A model generated the notes under the pieces. The model saw only the letters and a list, made by a program, of their open reading frames with translations. It ran no database searches and was not told the origin of the DNA. From positions 1-56,597 of the forward strand of contig NZ_NVQF01000037.1 in the NCBI RefSeq assembly GCF_002592005.1: DNA of 56,597 nucleotides. Direction: 5' to 3'. Of this stretch, positions 45,945 to 54,188 are shown piece by piece. Numbering within the stretch: position 1 is the stretch's first letter; every line of letters begins with the position of its first letter. The position numbers were made by a program, and so were the translations under genes. The stretch is from Mycolicibacterium palauense (GTDB lineage Bacteria; Actinomycetota; Actinomycetes; Mycobacteriales; Mycobacteriaceae).

Positions 45945-46987
45945 GCGCCGCACCCAAACTGGTCATCGGCGCCAACGGCTACCTGGGCTCACACGTCACC
46001 CGCCAGCTCGTCGAGGCCGGCCACGACGTGCGGGTGATGGTGCGGGAGGGCGCCAACACCGTCGGCATTGACGACCTCATCGACAACCCCCGGGTCACCC
46101 GCTACGTCGGGGACATCTTCGACCTCGACACCGTCCGCGAGGCGATGACCGGATGCGACGTCGTCTACTACTGCGTGGTGGACACCCGTGCGTGGCTGCG
46201 GGATCCCGCGCCGCTGTTCCGGACCAACGTCGAGGGCCTGCGCGGCGTGCTCGACGTCGCCGCCGACTGCGCGGCGGCCGGCACGCTGACCAAGTTCGTG
46301 TTCACCAGCAGCTACTCGACGGTGGGCCGGGCCCGCGGCAGGGTCGCCACCGAGGACGACCTCATCGACCGGCGCGGGCTGACCGCCTACGTGCGCTCCC
46401 GGGTCGAGGCCGAGGACCTGGTGATGCGGTACGTGCGCGAGCGCGGGCTGCCGGCCGTGGCGATGTGCGTCGCGAGCACCTACGGTGCCGGCGACTACGG
46501 CATGACCCCGCACGGTGCACTCATCGCCGGCACGGTGTTCGGCAAGCTGCCGTTCGTGCTCGACGGGATCGCGCTGGAGGCGGTCGGCGTCGACGATGCC
46601 GCCGCGGCGCTGATCCTGGCCGCCGAGCGCGGCCGGGTCGGTGAGCGCTACCTGATCTCGGAGAAGATGATCAGCAACCGCGAGGTGATCACCATCGCGG
46701 CCGCCGAGGTGGGGGTGCCGCCGCCGCGGCGTTCGGTGCCCGTGCCGATCCTCTACGCGATGGGCGCCCTGGGGACGCTCAAGGCCCGGCTGCGCGGGAC
46801 CGACGAGCGCCTGACGCTGGAGTCGGTCCGGCTGATGCGGGCCGAGGCCGACGTCGACTGCGGCAAGGCCCGCCGGGAACTGGGCTGGCAGCCCCGCCCG
46901 GTCGAGGAGTCCATCCGCGAGGCCGCCCGGTTCTGGGACCGGATGCGCGCGGCGCGGCGCACACGCGCAGCGGCGCGCGGCGATTAG
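45941..46987 (+). CDS. NAD-dependent epimerase/3beta-HSD-like dehydrogenase (Rv0139-like)
   Basis: The product is a 348-residue extended [20 protein letters not shown] is the GxxGxxG NAD site, [12 protein letters not shown] follows, FTSSYSTVG holds the Ser, and the catalytic Tyr is in [13 protein letters not shown], where the usual Lys four places later is Arg. [14 protein letters not shown] and [20 protein letters not shown] are as in Rv0139. GTG at 45941 overlaps the SnoaL-like stop. With the KstR-type site upstream, oxidation of a steroid or hopanoid-like alcohol is a reasonable guess. Confidence 0.88.
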   Translation: MSAAPKLVIGANGYLGSHVTRQLVEAGHDVRVMVREGANTVGIDDLIDNPRVTRYVGDIFDLDTVREAMTGCDVVYYCVVDTRAWLRDPAPLFRTNVEGLRGVLDVAADCAAAGTLTKFVFTSSYSTVGRARGRVATEDDLIDRRGLTAYVRSRVEAEDLVMRYVRERGLPAVAMCVASTYGAGDYGMTPHGALIAGTVFGKLPFVLDGIALEAVGVDDAAAALILAAERGRVGERYLISEKMISNREVITIAAAEVGVPPPRRSVPVPILYAMGALGTLKARLRGTDERLTLESVRLMRAEADVDCGKARRELGWQPRPVEESIREAARFWDRMRAARRTRAAARGD

Positions 46988-47250
46988 CCGTCCAGCCCGA
47001 TGACACCCCGTTCGTTCGGAAGGGTGGTGGCCGGTTGCGTTCGGCGACGTGGGCGTCGTTGAGGGCGCGTTCGGTGGTGATGCGGTGGTGTCGGGCCTGG
47101 GCGCGGGTGCGTTTTCGCCGCGGCATCATCAGGGTGCGTCCCGGCCCGGGCCGCGGAGGCAACCCGCGTCCACCCGGTGATCGCGGCCACCAGGGCGGCG
47201 TCGTCGGCGTCGGTCAACGCCTCGGGCCCCGGCAACGATCCATCGAACAT
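46984..47250 (-). pseudogene. Collapsed DUF222/13E12-family HNH gene
   Basis: The minus strand starts [34 protein letters not shown], the standard N-terminus of DUF222 (13E12 repeat) proteins. After about 45 codons the frame shifts by one and reads [34 protein letters not shown], which is the family's C-terminus. The central several hundred residues, including the HNH domain, are deleted. The stop region touches the end of the epimerase gene. This family is repetitive in mycobacteria, so a recombination-type deletion is likely. Confidence 0.75.
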
Positions 47251-47343
47251 GTGTTCGAGTCTAGCGTGGGGGACTGACGCGAAACCGGTGGCCGTCCGGT
47301 CCCACCGACCGCCATCGGCGCCGGTGGTGCAAAGATCATCAGC

Positions 47344-48717
47344 GTGTCCCCGACGGTCAACGGTCGCGTGTCGCACTGGTTCTCCGAACTCCCCGAGCCG
47401 CGCGCACCGCTGCCGGGTGATATCGACGCCGACGTCTGCATCGTCGGCGCCGGGTACACCGGCCTGTGGACCGCCTACTACCTGAAACGGGCCGCCCCCG
47501 AGCTGGAGATCGCCGTGCTGGAGGCCCGGTTCGCCGGGTTCGGCGCGTCCGGCCGCAACGGTGGCTGGCTGTCGGGGCTGGCCCCGGGGCATCGCCGGCT
47601 GTTGGCCCGCGAGCACGGGCGCGGCGCGGTGATCGACTGGCAACACGCGCTCAACGCCGCCGTCGACGAGGTGATCGACGTCGCCGCCCGCGAGGGCATC
47701 GACGCCGACATCGTCAAGGGCGGCGCCCTGGACATCGCCCGCAACCCCGCCCAGGCGGCCCGGCTGCGCGCCGAGTACGAGGACGACAAGGAGTGGGGCA
47801 ACACCGACGCGGTACTGCTGTCCGCCGAGGAGGCACGCGCGCGCATCACCATCGGCGACATGGTGCTGGCCACCTACACCCCGCACTGCGCCCGGATCCA
47901 GCCGGCGAAGCTGGCCCGCGGGCTGGCCGACGTGGTGGAGCGTGCCGGGGTCGCGCTCTACGAGCAGACACCGGTCACCGAGATCCGGCCCGGGCACGCC
48001 GTCACCGACCGCGGTGTGGTCCGTGCGCCGACGATCCTGCGCGCCACCGAGGGTTTCACCACCAGGCTGCCCGGCCTGAAACGGCGCTGGCTGCCGATGA
48101 ACAGCGCGATGATCGCCACCGAGCCGCTCCCGGCGCAGGTGTGGGAGTCGATCGGCTGGGAGGGTAGGGAGACCCTCGGAGACACCGCCCACGGCTTCTT
48201 CTACGCCCAGCGCACCGCCGATGACCGCATCGCCATCGGCGGGCGTGCCGTGCCCTACCGCTACGCCTCGGGAATCGACCGCGACGGTGCGCTCGGCCAG
48301 GACACCATCGACTACCTGGCCGGTGTGCTGCACACCCTGCTGCCGCAGACCCGCGCCGCGGGGATCGCCCACGGCTGGTGCGGGGTGCTGGCCGTGCCGA
48401 GGGACTGGTCGGCGGGGGTGGACCTGGACCGCTCGACCGGTCTGGGCTGGGCCGGCGGCTACGTCGGTCACGGGGTGACCGCGACCAACCTCGCCGGCCG
48501 CACCCTGACCGACCTGGTGCTGCGCCGCGACACCGCGCTGACCCGGATGCCGTGGGTGGGGCACCGGTCGCGGACCTGGGAACCCGAGCCGCTGCGCTGG
48601 CTGGGTGTGCGCGGGATGTACCAGGCCTACAAGCTGGCCGACCGCCATGAGGGCTCCGGGCGCCCGAGCACCTCACCGATCGCGGTCGCGGCCGACTGGA
48701 TCGCCCGCCGGCCCTGA
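47344..48717 (+). CDS. FAD-dependent oxidoreductase of the DAO family
   Basis: This 457-residue flavoprotein oxidises amines or amino acids. VCIVGAGYTGLWTAYYL is the dinucleotide motif, EARFAGFGASGRNGGWLSG the second FAD block (AGxGASGRNGG as in gamma-glutamylputrescine oxidases and GlpD/DadA-like proteins), and GLGWAGGYVGHGVTATNLAGRTLTDL the C-terminal FAD motif. The GTG at 47344 has no strong Shine-Dalgarno sequence. It is a single gene between the DUF222 remnant and the SRPBCC gene. The substrate is probably a polyamine or small amine, by family only. Confidence 0.88.
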   Translation: MSPTVNGRVSHWFSELPEPRAPLPGDIDADVCIVGAGYTGLWTAYYLKRAAPELEIAVLEARFAGFGASGRNGGWLSGLAPGHRRLLAREHGRGAVIDWQHALNAAVDEVIDVAAREGIDADIVKGGALDIARNPAQAARLRAEYEDDKEWGNTDAVLLSAEEARARITIGDMVLATYTPHCARIQPAKLARGLADVVERAGVALYEQTPVTEIRPGHAVTDRGVVRAPTILRATEGFTTRLPGLKRRWLPMNSAMIATEPLPAQVWESIGWEGRETLGDTAHGFFYAQRTADDRIAIGGRAVPYRYASGIDRDGALGQDTIDYLAGVLHTLLPQTRAAGIAHGWCGVLAVPRDWSAGVDLDRSTGLGWAGGYVGHGVTATNLAGRTLTDLVLRRDTALTRMPWVGHRSRTWEPEPLRWLGVRGMYQAYKLADRHEGSGRPSTSPIAVAADWIARRP

Positions 48718-48820
48718 GCGCCGGCCGGCGCGCCCACAGACCCCATCGACTCAGAACTCAGGCCGCCCGGAACGCCGAAGTGACCGGCACGGTGTCTGAA
48801 TGAATGGGCCCGCCGGGCCG

Positions 48821-49309
48821 CTAGCCCGTCTCGGCGCGCTGTTTGAGGCGCTGCAGGGTGACCCGGATGTGCTCGACATTGGCCGAGGAGCGGTCGTGGA
48901 CGCCGGTGGCGTACCCCGCGACGCGGCGGAACCAGCCCGGTCGCCGGTCCCAGGTGCTCTCCGTGACGCGCGCACCGGCGCTGGTGTCGCTGGTGTCGCC
49001 GATGTCGCTGATGTCGTAGCGCCAGTGCGCGATGGGCAACGACAGGTAGTCCACGTCGAAGGCGAACACCCGTCCGGGCTGCGCCTCGGCGACCGTGCAC
49101 GTCGTGGTCCAGCGGTGGCTGCCGTTGCGGTTGGTGCCCTTGAACACGGAGCCGGGACGCGCGCCGTCGCCCCTGGTCCAGCGCATCGTGGCGGTCTCCT
49201 CGGCCAGCTCGGCCAGCGTCGCCAGGTCGGTGATCAATGCGTAGATGCGATCCGGGGCGGCGTCGACGTCGATGTCGACCGAGCCGTCCGGTGCGCGGTT
49301 CGGGGTCAT
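48821..49309 (-). CDS. SRPBCC/START-like lipid-binding protein
   Basis: The product has 162 residues. DGSVDIDVDAAPDRIYALITDLATLAELAEETATMRWTRG is the polyketide-cyclase-2 start; GSVFKGTNRNGSHRWTTTCTVAEAQPGRVFAFDV and the terminal helix HIRVTLQRLKQRAE complete the helix-grip fold. A small repeat, DISDIGDTSDTSAG, lies in a loop. It is divergent from the DUF427 gene across 47 bases. The ligand is unknown. Confidence 0.82.
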   Translation of the reverse strand: MTPNRAPDGSVDIDVDAAPDRIYALITDLATLAELAEETATMRWTRGDGARPGSVFKGTNRNGSHRWTTTCTVAEAQPGRVFAFDVDYLSLPIAHWRYDISDIGDTSDTSAGARVTESTWDRRPGWFRRVAGYATGVHDRSSANVEHIRVTLQRLKQRAETG

Positions 49310-49356
49310 CAGCCGATGATAGGGAATGCGGCGCGACGTTCGTTGTTGCTTCTGTC

Positions 49357-49737
49357 ATGGCCCAACGCCCCGTGCTCCAGCCCTCGCCCGAACACCCGAT
49401 CACCGTCGAGGAGACCCGCGGTCGCGTGCAGGTCAGGGTCAACGGGGAAACCGTCGCCGAGAGTTCCCGTGCGCTGACCCTGCGGGAGTCCGAATACCCA
49501 CCGGTGCAATATCTTCCGCTCGATGACGTGGTCCACGGGCGGCTGGCGCCCAGCGGGCACCAGACGTACTGCCCGTTCAAGGGCGAGGCGGGCTACTACC
49601 ACGTGACGACGGCCGACGGCGCGGTGGTCGAGGACGCGGTGTGGACCTACCGCGATCCCTATCCGGCCGTGGCGCCGATCGCCGGCTACGTCGCGTTCTA
49701 CCCCGGCAAGGCCGACATCACCATTGCGGCGGGTTGA
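49357..49737 (+). CDS. DUF427 protein (Rv0140-like)
   Basis: The product has 126 residues. TRGRVQVRVNGETVAESSRALTLRESEYPPVQYLPLDDV, then CPFKGEAGYYHV and VWTYRDPYPAVAPIAGYVAFYPGKADI are the complete DUF427 pattern. The family binds small ligands in other actinobacteria, with no settled function. Its 3' end overlaps the convergent SnoaL-like gene by 20 bases. Position matches Rv0140. Confidence 0.9.
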   Translation: MAQRPVLQPSPEHPITVEETRGRVQVRVNGETVAESSRALTLRESEYPPVQYLPLDDVVHGRLAPSGHQTYCPFKGEAGYYHVTTADGAVVEDAVWTYRDPYPAVAPIAGYVAFYPGKADITIAAG

Positions 49738-50143
49738 CCGCCTCCGGCTGCACCACCTGGCCGAACGCCTTGTCGAACAGGCGGGTGTCGCCGTACTCGC
49801 GCAGCGAGACGATGAAGCCGTCCCGGGTCTCGAAGACGAACGCGATCGGGGTGTCGTAGTGCACCCCGGCGCTGGTCTGCCCCTCCGGCTGCGCCTCGAT
49901 CAGCACGTTCTCGCCCTCGTTGAGGCAGCTGATCAGATCGAAGTCGAGCTCGATCATCGTGCTCAGCCGATCGGCGAAAGCGCGCAGCCCGGCCTTGTCC
50001 CAGGTTCGGCGGGTGGCGTTGTTCCAGTACGTGAAGTCCTCGCTGAGCAGGGCAAAGCCCTCATCGAGGTCGCCGTCGGCGCTGAGGCTCTGCATGAACA
50101 TCCATGCCAGCTCCGCCTGGGGGTCGTCGAACGGCGTTGTCAT
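49718..50143 (-). CDS. SnoaL-like protein (Rv0141c-like)
   Basis: This NTF2-fold protein of about 141 residues opens MTTPFDDPQAELAWMFMQSLSADGDLDEGFALLSEDFTYWNNATRRTWDKAGLRAFADRL and ends in the typical strand FVFETRDGFIVSLREYGDT. Of the three nearby ATGs (50179, 50152, 50143) I take the last, since it begins the conserved region. It matches Rv0141c in place and strand. The small substrate or partner is unknown. Confidence 0.8.
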   Translation of the reverse strand: MTTPFDDPQAELAWMFMQSLSADGDLDEGFALLSEDFTYWNNATRRTWDKAGLRAFADRLSTMIELDFDLISCLNEGENVLIEAQPEGQTSAGVHYDTPIAFVFETRDGFIVSLREYGDTRLFDKAFGQVVQPEAVNPPQW

Positions 50144-50190
50144 CCTCGTCATCCTGGCTGGTGGGACTGTGGCAGTCAACGCGGACTAGC

Positions 50191-51123
50191 GTGTCCGGGA
50201 TAGAGACGGTACGAACCTCCGACCGCGTCGTGACCTTTGCGGGGCCGGCCAGCCCCGGGGCGACGCTGGCACCGCTGCGCCGCGGTCCCGGCGACCCGAC
50301 CTTCCAGATCGACGCGGACCGGGCGATCTGGCGGACCAGCCTGCTGGAATCCGGCGCGGTGACGGCCCAGATCACCCGGGTGGGACCGGCCGCCGTGCGC
50401 GGCCGCGCCTGGGGCGACGGCGCCGACGAATTCGCCGACCTGCTGCCAGGTCTGCTCGGCTTCGATGACGACTGCTCGGACTTCGATCCGGTGCACCCCG
50501 TCGTGGCGCAGGCCTGGCGCAGGGTCCCGCATCTGCGGCTGGGCAGGACGCGCCGGGTGGTGGAGGCCCTCGTCCCGGCGGTCATCGAGCAGCGGGTGCC
50601 CGGCGCCGACGCTTTCCGGTCGTGGCGGGTGCTGGTGACCCGGTTCGGTACCGCGGCCCCGGGCCCGGCGCCGGCCCGGATGCGCGTCCCGCCGGCCCCC
50701 GAGGTGTGGCGGCGCATCCCGTCCTGGGAGTTCCACCGGGCCAACGTGGACCCCAACCGGGCCCGGGCCATCGTGAGCTGCGCGCAGCGGGCCGCCTCCC
50801 TGGAGCGGCTCTCGAACCGTCCGGCGGCCGAGGCGCGCGCGGCGCTGACGTCGCTGCCGGGGGTCGGGGTCTGGACGGCCGCCGAGGTCGCACAGCGCGC
50901 CTGGGGCGATGCCGATGCGCTGTCGGTGGGCGACTACCACATTCCCAAGATGATCGGCTGGACGCTGGCCGGTCACCCCGTCGACGACGCGGGCATGCTC
51001 GAACTGCTCGAGCCGATGCGACCACACCGGCACCGGGCGGTCCGGCTGCTGGAGGTCAGCGGGTTGGCCAGGGAGCCGCGTTTCGGCGCCCGGCTCCCGG
51101 TGCAGAACATCAGCGCCTTGTAG
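50191..51123 (+). CDS. HhH-GPD superfamily DNA glycosylase-like protein (Rv0142-like)
   Basis: The product has 310 residues. A helix-hairpin-helix base-excision domain is seen as ALTSLPGVGVWTAAEVAQRAWGDADALSVGDYHIPKMIGWTL, with the catalytic Asp in VGDYH, as in AlkA/3-methyladenine glycosylases. VVEALVPAVIEQRVPGADAFRSWRVLVTRFG is the upstream helix block. Length is that of Rv0142 (about 308). GTG 50191 is preferred to the ORF start at 50104, whose first residues overlap the divergent gene. Likely role: removal of alkylated bases. Confidence 0.87.
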   Translation: MSGIETVRTSDRVVTFAGPASPGATLAPLRRGPGDPTFQIDADRAIWRTSLLESGAVTAQITRVGPAAVRGRAWGDGADEFADLLPGLLGFDDDCSDFDPVHPVVAQAWRRVPHLRLGRTRRVVEALVPAVIEQRVPGADAFRSWRVLVTRFGTAAPGPAPARMRVPPAPEVWRRIPSWEFHRANVDPNRARAIVSCAQRAASLERLSNRPAAEARAALTSLPGVGVWTAAEVAQRAWGDADALSVGDYHIPKMIGWTLAGHPVDDAGMLELLEPMRPHRHRAVRLLEVSGLAREPRFGARLPVQNISAL

Positions 51124-51155
51124 CCGCTCTGCGGCGCCGCAACGGCACGCGAGAC

Positions 51156-51181
51156 GATTACCGCCCCGCACTTGTGGGTAT
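51156..51181 (+). promoter_or_regulatory. SigF-type promoter of dps
   Basis: GGGTAT (51176-51181) fits the mycobacterial SigF -10, with GATT (51156-51159) 16 bases before it at the -35 place (consensus GTTT). The dps start is 51 bases downstream. The -10 match is exact, the -35 weak. Confidence 0.55.
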
Positions 51182-51232
51182 GGGATGTGCCGACGACAAC
51201 TGATCTGAAGCATCGTAGGGAAGGAGCAGTTG

Positions 51233-51778
51233 ATGACGAACTTCACGATTCCCGGCATGACCGACAAGCAGGCCGCGGAGGTTGCCGAGCTGCTGCAGCG
51301 CCAGCTGAGCACCTACAACGATCTGCATCTGACGCTCAAGCACATCCACTGGAACGTGGTGGGTCCCAATTTCATCGGCGTTCACGAGATGATTGACCCG
51401 CAGGTCGAGCTGGTGCGTGGCTATGCCGACGAGGTCGCCGAACGCATTGCGACCCTGGGTTTCTCGCCGCAGGGCACCCCCAGTGCCATCATGCGCGACC
51501 GCGACTGGGACGACTACTCGGTTGGTCGTGACACCGTGCAGGCTCATCTGGCGGCGCTCGACCTGGTCTACAACGGTGTGGTGGCCGACATCCGGAAGGG
51601 CATCAAGGAGACCGAGGAGGTCGACCCGGTCACCCAGGACATCCTTATCGATCAGGCTGCCGAGCTGGAGAAATTCCAGTGGTTCGTGCGTGCCCACCTG
51701 GAGAACGCCGGCGGCAAGCTGGTGCACGAGGGTGAGCCGACCGAGAAGGCGGCTGCCGGCAGCGCGCGCGGCAAGTAG
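51233..51778 (+). CDS. dps: Dps, DNA-binding ferritin-like protein
   Basis: This 181-residue protein protects DNA and stores iron as a dodecamer. LSTYNDLHLTLKHIHWNVVGPNFIGVHEMIDPQVELVRGYADEVAERIATLG holds the ferroxidase ligands (HWN, H-x3-D, D-x3-E). The lysine/arginine-bearing C-terminal tail (EKAAAGSARGK) is the DNA-binding extension seen in M. smegmatis Dps, to which the protein is nearly identical in the core. ATG 51233 has GGGAAGGAG upstream. Stress control by SigF is suggested by GGGTAT. Confidence 0.96.
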   Translation: MTNFTIPGMTDKQAAEVAELLQRQLSTYNDLHLTLKHIHWNVVGPNFIGVHEMIDPQVELVRGYADEVAERIATLGFSPQGTPSAIMRDRDWDDYSVGRDTVQAHLAALDLVYNGVVADIRKGIKETEEVDPVTQDILIDQAAELEKFQWFVRAHLENAGGKLVHEGEPTEKAAAGSARGK

Positions 51779-51795
51779 CTCCGGCCGCCCACTCG

Positions 51796-51831
51796 CTCGG
51801 ACCCGCGCCCGCAACGGGCGGCGGGTCCGAG
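51796..51831. terminator. Bidirectional hairpin between dps and aqpZ
   Basis: CTCGGACCCGC pairs with GCGGGTCCGAG and CCCG with CGGG inside, with one bulged base and a small loop. It sits between convergent genes, 18 bases after dps and 8 bases before the aqpZ stop. Confidence 0.8.
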
Positions 51832-51838
51832 GCGGCTG

Positions 51839-52600
51839 TCAGGTATCCAGCGCCGCGTCACGCACGGGCCGGTCGGCGAGTTCCTCGGCGCGGCCGAACA
51901 GATACGGGTAGGCGATCCCGGCGATCGCCGCGCCGATCAACGGCGCCACCCAGAACAGCCACAGCTGCGCGGGTGCGCCGTCACCGTTGAAGAATGCGAC
52001 ACCGGTGCTGCGTGCCGGGTTGACCGAGGTGTTCGAAATCGGGATCGAGATCAGGTGGATCAGCGTCAGTGTGAGACCGATCGCCAGCCCCGCAAAACCT
52101 TTCGGGGCGCGGTCGTCGGTCGAGCCGAGGATCACCAGCAGGAAGACCGCGGTCAGGACGACCTCGGCCAGCAGGACGGCCGCCAGTGGGTAGCCGCCGG
52201 GAGAGTGCTCGCCGAACCCGTTGGCGGCCATGTTTCCTGCCGCCTGGAACCCGGGTTTGCCGCTGGCGATCGCGTAGATCACCAGGCCGCCAAGCAGCCC
52301 GCCGATCACCTGCACGAGCCAGTACAGCGGCACCACCTTCCACTCCACGCGCCGGGCCAGAGCGGCCCCCAGCGTGACCGCCGGATTGAAGTGGCCTCCG
52401 GAGATCGTGCCGAACGCGTAGACGCCGGTGAGCACAGTCAGGCCGAAAGCCAAGGCGACGCCGAGGAATCCGATTCCGACCGAGACGTCGCCGGAGAGGA
52501 ATTTCGCGGCGAAAACGGCGCTGCCGCAACCGCCGAGCACCAGCCAGAAAGTGCCTACCGTCTCGGCAGACAGTCGATGAAACATGGTGGGAGACTTCAT
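51839..52600 (-). CDS. aqpZ: Aquaporin Z
   Basis: This 253-residue water channel has six hydrophobic helices and both NPA half-helix motifs: [16 protein letters not shown] and [15 protein letters not shown] with the pore arginine. [24 protein letters not shown] is the usual AqpZ start. The product lacks the Asp of glycerol facilitators after the second NPA, favouring water only. The ATG at 52600 is preceded by a weak site. It is single, convergent with dps. Confidence 0.95.
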   Translation of the reverse strand: MKSPTMFHRLSAETVGTFWLVLGGCGSAVFAAKFLSGDVSVGIGFLGVALAFGLTVLTGVYAFGTISGGHFNPAVTLGAALARRVEWKVVPLYWLVQVIGGLLGGLVIYAIASGKPGFQAAGNMAANGFGEHSPGGYPLAAVLLAEVVLTAVFLLVILGSTDDRAPKGFAGLAIGLTLTLIHLISIPISNTSVNPARSTGVAFFNGDGAPAQLWLFWVAPLIGAAIAGIAYPYLFGRAEELADRPVRDAALDT

Positions 52601-52711
52601 TGGCCACCGCCTTTGCGGGAAAGGTCATGATGCGCAACCACGGTCGCACAGGGTGCGACCTTCGCAAGGGTCCGTAGCCGAATCGTTCCCGGAAGGAAAC
52701 CGAAACGCCTG

Positions 52712-54160
52712 CTAGACGTCGGGGTTGATCGCCGTCCTGGGTGGTTCACCCGACGGCAGCCCGGCGCGTTCGGCCGCGGCGGCCTCGCGGTTGAGCCGCT
52801 GCGACTGGTAGATCGACACCGTGGTGGTGTTGATCAGCATGTAGGCGATGCCGACCCCGATCATGGCGGCCGGGATCACCGAGAACGAGCCGGTCATCTC
52901 GGCGACCATGATCATCACGGCCAGGGGCGCGTGCGCGACGCTGCCGAAACAGGCCATCATCGCGACGATGATGAACACCGCGGGCCCGGTGGGCAGCGCG
53001 GGCGCCGCGAACAGCTCGGCCACCCGCCAGACCGCGGCCCCGACGAACGCGCCGATCACGATGCCGGGCCCGAAGATGCCGCCCGAGCCCCCCGTGCCGA
53101 TCGACAGCGAGGTGGCGAGGATCTTGGCGAACGGCAGCAGCACCACGATCCACAGCGGGATCGCCATCAGGGTGTCGGGCTGGGAGGCCAGCTGCACCCA
53201 CCCGTACCCACTGCTGAGCACCTGCGGAATGAGCAGGGCCAGCAGCCCGACGAGCAGGCCGCCGATGGTGGGCTTGAGTACGGCGCCGGCCGGGATGTGC
53301 AGCCGGTTCGACAGCGAGACGGTGCCGTAGAACATGCGCGCGTAGAGGTAGCCGACCCCGGCCGAGATCACGCCGACCACCAGGAACCAGGGCAGCTCGT
53401 CGGCCTCGAACTTGTAGTCGGGGGCCATGAAGCCGAACACCGGCTGGAAACCCATGATCGAGCCGAACACCGCGTAGGCGGTCCCCGAGGTGATGAAACC
53501 GGGAATCAGCGAGCGGTAGTCGAAATCGGCCCGGTAGACGATCGAGGCCGCCAGCACCGCGCCGCCCAGCGGGGCACTGAAGATGGCGCCGATGCCCGAG
53601 CCGATCCCCAGTGACACCGCCACGCGGCCGTCGGCGTCGTCGAGGTCGAGCAGGCGGGTCACCATCGAGCCGAAGCCGGCCGAGATCTGGGCGGTCGGCC
53701 CCTCCCGTCCGGCCGACCCGCCGGAGCCGATGGTCAGGGCGCTGGCGATGAGTTTCACCAGCACCACCCGGGCGCGGATGTGCCGGGGGTCGGTGTGGAC
53801 GGCCTCGATGGCGTTGTCGGTGCCGTGTCCCTTGGCCTCCGGCGCGATCGCGTGCACCAGCAGCGCCGAGATCAGCGCGCCGCCGGTGGTGACCAGCGGG
53901 ATCGCCCACGGGCGGGAGAAGCCCGGTGAGCCGGGGTTACCGCCGTCCGAGGCCGCGGTGGGCACGTCGTAGCCGCCGAGAAAGCCCAGCAGGAACTCGG
54001 TGGCCCCGCGCAGCGCGAGGTAGAAGGCGACGGCGCCGAGGCCGGCGATGATCCCGATCGCCACCCCGAGGATCAGCCATTTGCGCAGGTAGCCGGAGTC
54101 ACGGACGAATCTGCCGAGCCATCCACCCGCCTTGGCTTGGGTCGGTTGGGCATCGGGCAC
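52712..54160 (-). CDS. ClC-family chloride channel/antiporter (Rv0143c-like)
   Basis: The product has 482 residues with the three ClC anion-selectivity loops: GSGGSAGREGPTAQI (including the gating Glu), GIGSGIGAIFSAPLGGAV and GTGGSGGIFGPGIVIGAFVG. No CBS pair follows, so it is a short form with a 35-residue tail. I start at GTG 54160: the ORF start (54226) has no conservation and lies in the FAH gene. A TAACAT element eight bases before this GTG suggests a leaderless mRNA. Position matches Rv0143c. Confidence 0.9.
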   Translation of the reverse strand: MPDAQPTQAKAGGWLGRFVRDSGYLRKWLILGVAIGIIAGLGAVAFYLALRGATEFLLGFLGGYDVPTAASDGGNPGSPGFSRPWAIPLVTTGGALISALLVHAIAPEAKGHGTDNAIEAVHTDPRHIRARVVLVKLIASALTIGSGGSAGREGPTAQISAGFGSMVTRLLDLDDADGRVAVSLGIGSGIGAIFSAPLGGAVLAASIVYRADFDYRSLIPGFITSGTAYAVFGSIMGFQPVFGFMAPDYKFEADELPWFLVVGVISAGVGYLYARMFYGTVSLSNRLHIPAGAVLKPTIGGLLVGLLALLIPQVLSSGYGWVQLASQPDTLMAIPLWIVVLLPFAKILATSLSIGTGGSGGIFGPGIVIGAFVGAAVWRVAELFAAPALPTGPAVFIIVAMMACFGSVAHAPLAVMIMVAEMTGSFSVIPAAMIGVGIAYMLINTTTVSIYQSQRLNREAAAAERAGLPSGEPPRTAINPDV

Positions 54161-54168
54161 GGTGTGCG

Positions 54169-54174
54169 ATGTTA
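54169..54174 (-). promoter_or_regulatory. Likely -10 element of the ClC gene
   Basis: TAACAT on the minus strand fits TANNNT and lies eight bases before GTG 54160, so transcription would begin at or next to the start codon. It falls in the short gap after the FAH gene. Confidence 0.45.
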
Positions 54175-54188
54175 CTGAAGGACGTTTC

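Noticed and set aside
47466..48167. Alternative frame in the DAO gene
   Set aside because: It is an R/G-rich shadow in frame +2 of a gene with complete FAD motifs.
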